Of a stretch of DNA of 64,000 nt, positions 62,739-64,000 are shown one piece after another. The notes under the pieces were generated by a model. It was not told the origin of the DNA. It ran no database searches and was given only the letters and a program-made list of their open reading frames with translations. The stretch is from Pseudomonadota bacterium (GTDB lineage: Bacteria > Pseudomonadota > Gammaproteobacteria > Burkholderiales > Rhodocyclaceae). Position 1 is the stretch's first letter. Each line of letters opens with the position of its first letter. Location of the stretch: NCBI GenBank assembly GCA_018261905.1, contig JAGTRU010000024.1, positions 1 to 64,000 of the forward strand, written 5' to 3'. Made by a program: the position numbers and the translations under genes.

Positions 62739-63847
62739 TCGATGTCATGGGCACCCTCCGCCGGAGCTGGGCGCAACTGATCGCCCATATCGATTTCCCG
62801 CTCCTCTTCATTACCCTGGCCATCATGACCATCGGCCTGGCCACCGTCCATTCGGCCACTTTCGACGGCAATCAGCGCCTCTTCTCGCAGGCCGGCAACT
62901 TGGGCGTGGCGATGCTCTGCATGTGGTTCGTGTCGCGCCTGCCGCCCCAGAAGCTGATGGGTTTCGCCATCCCGCTCTACGTCCTCGGCGTTATCCTGCT
63001 GATCGGGGTCTTTTTTTTCGGGGTCACGGTAAATGGCGCCAGGCGCTGGCTCTCGCTCGGCTTTACCCGCATTCAGCCGTCCGAAATGATGAAGATCGCC
63101 ATGCCGCTGATGCTTGCCTGGTACTTCCAGACCTATGAGGCAACGCTCAAATTCAAGCATTACGTCGTCGCCACCCTGCTCCTGCTCGTCCCCTTTGCCA
63201 TGATCGCCAAGCAGCCCGACCTCGGCACCGCGCTGCTGGTCGGCTCGGTCGGCTTCTACGTGATCTTCTTTGCCGGCCTGCCCTGGAAAGTCATTGGCGG
63301 ACTGATCGCCATCGGAGCGGGAAGCGCGCCGCTGCTATGGACCATGATGCATGACTACCAGAAAAAGCGCATCCTGACCCTGATCGACCCGACCACCGAC
63401 CCGCTTGGTTCCGGCTATCACATCATCCAGGCGACCATCGCCATCGGCTCGGGCGGCGCCATCGGCAAGGGCTATTTGAACGGCACCCAAACCCACCTCG
63501 AATTCATCCCGGAAAAGCATACCGATTTCATCTTTGCCGTGTTCTCGGAAGAATGGGGCCTGCTCGGCAATACGCTGCTGCTTTTTCTCTACACCCTGCT
63601 CATCGGCCGTGGCCTGATGATCGCTTCCGCCGCCCCGACGCTGTTCTCGCGCCTGCTGGCCGGCGCCATCACGCTCGGCTTCTTCACCTACGCCTTCATC
63701 AACATGGGCATGGTCAGCGGCATCCTGCCCGTGGTCGGCGTTCCCCTGCCCTTCATGAGCTATGGTGGCACCGCCCTGGTGACACTGTTCATCGGCATCG
63801 GCATACTGATGTCGATCCATACTCACCGCATGCTCGTCAAAAAATGA
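62735..63847 (+). CDS. rodA: RodA peptidoglycan glycosyltransferase (SEDS)
   Basis: A 370-residue SEDS-family membrane protein polymerising glycan strands with PBP2. It has about ten transmembrane spans. The long periplasmic loop carries GVTVNGARRWLSLGFTRIQP and the conserved TDFIFAVFSEEWGLLGNTLL acid region; the C-terminus has NMGMVSGILPVVGVPLPFMS and YGGTALVTLFIGIGILMSI. ATG at 62735 overlaps the mrdA stop as ATGA; the stop overlaps the next gene's ATG in the same way. Very secure. Confidence 0.96.
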   Translation: MIDVMGTLRRSWAQLIAHIDFPLLFITLAIMTIGLATVHSATFDGNQRLFSQAGNLGVAMLCMWFVSRLPPQKLMGFAIPLYVLGVILLIGVFFFGVTVNGARRWLSLGFTRIQPSEMMKIAMPLMLAWYFQTYEATLKFKHYVVATLLLLVPFAMIAKQPDLGTALLVGSVGFYVIFFAGLPWKVIGGLIAIGAGSAPLLWTMMHDYQKKRILTLIDPTTDPLGSGYHIIQATIAIGSGGAIGKGYLNGTQTHLEFIPEKHTDFIFAVFSEEWGLLGNTLLLFLYTLLIGRGLMIASAAPTLFSRLLAGAITLGFFTYAFINMGMVSGILPVVGVPLPFMSYGGTALVTLFIGIGILMSIHTHRMLVKK

Positions 63848-64000
63848 TCTACCGCCTGCTGCCCTGCGCCTTTGCCACCCTACTGCTGGCGGCGTGCGGC
63901 AGCGCCCCGCTCAGCAGCCGCCCGGAAGCCAGTGGCGAACCGGCGAAAGGCCCCTCGGCCAAGGCCCCGACGCCGACCCGCAAACCGACGGCGACGCTGA
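63844..64000 (+). CDS. rlpA: RlpA-type septal ring lipoprotein, N-terminal part (window edge)
   Basis: The first 52 residues of a lipoprotein: YRLLPCAFATLLLAACGSAP, with lipobox LLAACGS, then a Ser/Pro/Ala/Thr-rich linker (RPEASGEPAKGPSAKAPTPT). It runs off the window. The position after rodA, overlapping it by four bases, is where RlpA (a lytic transglycosylase with a DPBB and SPOR domain) is normally found. No domain is visible yet, so the symbol relies on context. Confidence 0.65.
   Translation, partial: MIYRLLPCAFATLLLAACGSAPLSSRPEASGEPAKGPSAKAPTPTRKPTATL

Overview
This window reads as chromosomal DNA of a GC-rich betaproteobacterium, most likely a member of the Rhodocyclales (Dechloromonas/Azonexus-like). 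The evidence is gene content and order: polA next to the DUF2782 gene and thrB, the mre/mrd cell-shape operon next to gatCAB, metX-metW behind a SAM-II riboswitch, and two BPSS1780-type membrane proteins. The genus is an inference; no rRNA or tRNA gene was recognised.

Layout. (1) 1-100: edge of a probable IS30-family insertion sequence, followed by a perfect 11-bp palindrome. (2) 222-5862, minus strand: a compact housekeeping operon (LOG-family gene, DUF2782, thrB, two BPSS1780 genes, nadD, rsfS, rlmH, maf), divergent from polA with only 5 bp between the annotated start codons. (3) 8.75-23.3 kb: a surface-polysaccharide region with GT4, GT2, wecB, an unrecognised gene, a GT-D-type transferase, a GT11 fucosyltransferase, a methyltransferase-like gene, a CgeB-like transferase, a GT9 heptosyltransferase, DUF268, the wecD/wecE-like pair for dTDP-Fuc4NAc, another GT2 and msbA. 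About 11.7-16.4 kb is clearly AT-rich and looks acquired. (4) 23.4-42 kb: late cobalamin (B12) assembly and uptake genes: cobC, cobS, cobT, cobU, cobQ, bluB, cbiB, cobD, btuF and a btuF paralogue, with two cobalamin riboswitches (before cobT and before bluB). Interleaved are a pair of P-loop ATPases, a minimal two-component system, a MITE-like repeat, and a ParA-like gene broken by an in-frame stop together with its partner.

(5) 42-47.8 kb: a signalling locus with a periplasmic binding protein, a HAMP-GGDEF-degenerate-EAL protein, a TonB-dependent receptor and a PilZ protein with a STAS-like tail. (6) 47.8-51 kb: promoter, SAM-II riboswitch, hairpin with T-run, metX, metW, ampG. (7) 51-58.2 kb: a yqjD/yqjE/yqjK stress-membrane set with a small extra protein, xthA, pyrE, a coiled-coil exported protein, and gatB, a lipoprotein gene, gatA and gatC. 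(8) 58.3-64 kb: mreB-mreC-mreD-mrdA-rodA and the start of rlpA.

Most genes are packed with ATGA/GTGA overlaps, so operons are long and few terminators are visible; those that are sit after riboswitches. Points most worth a second look: mreB appears to lack a 22-residue block of the family; the twin ATPase pair inside the cob region; the nonsense-broken ParA gene with its unrecognised partner; and the hairpin with T-run immediately after the SAM-II aptamer. No intergenic stretch exceeds 300 bases.
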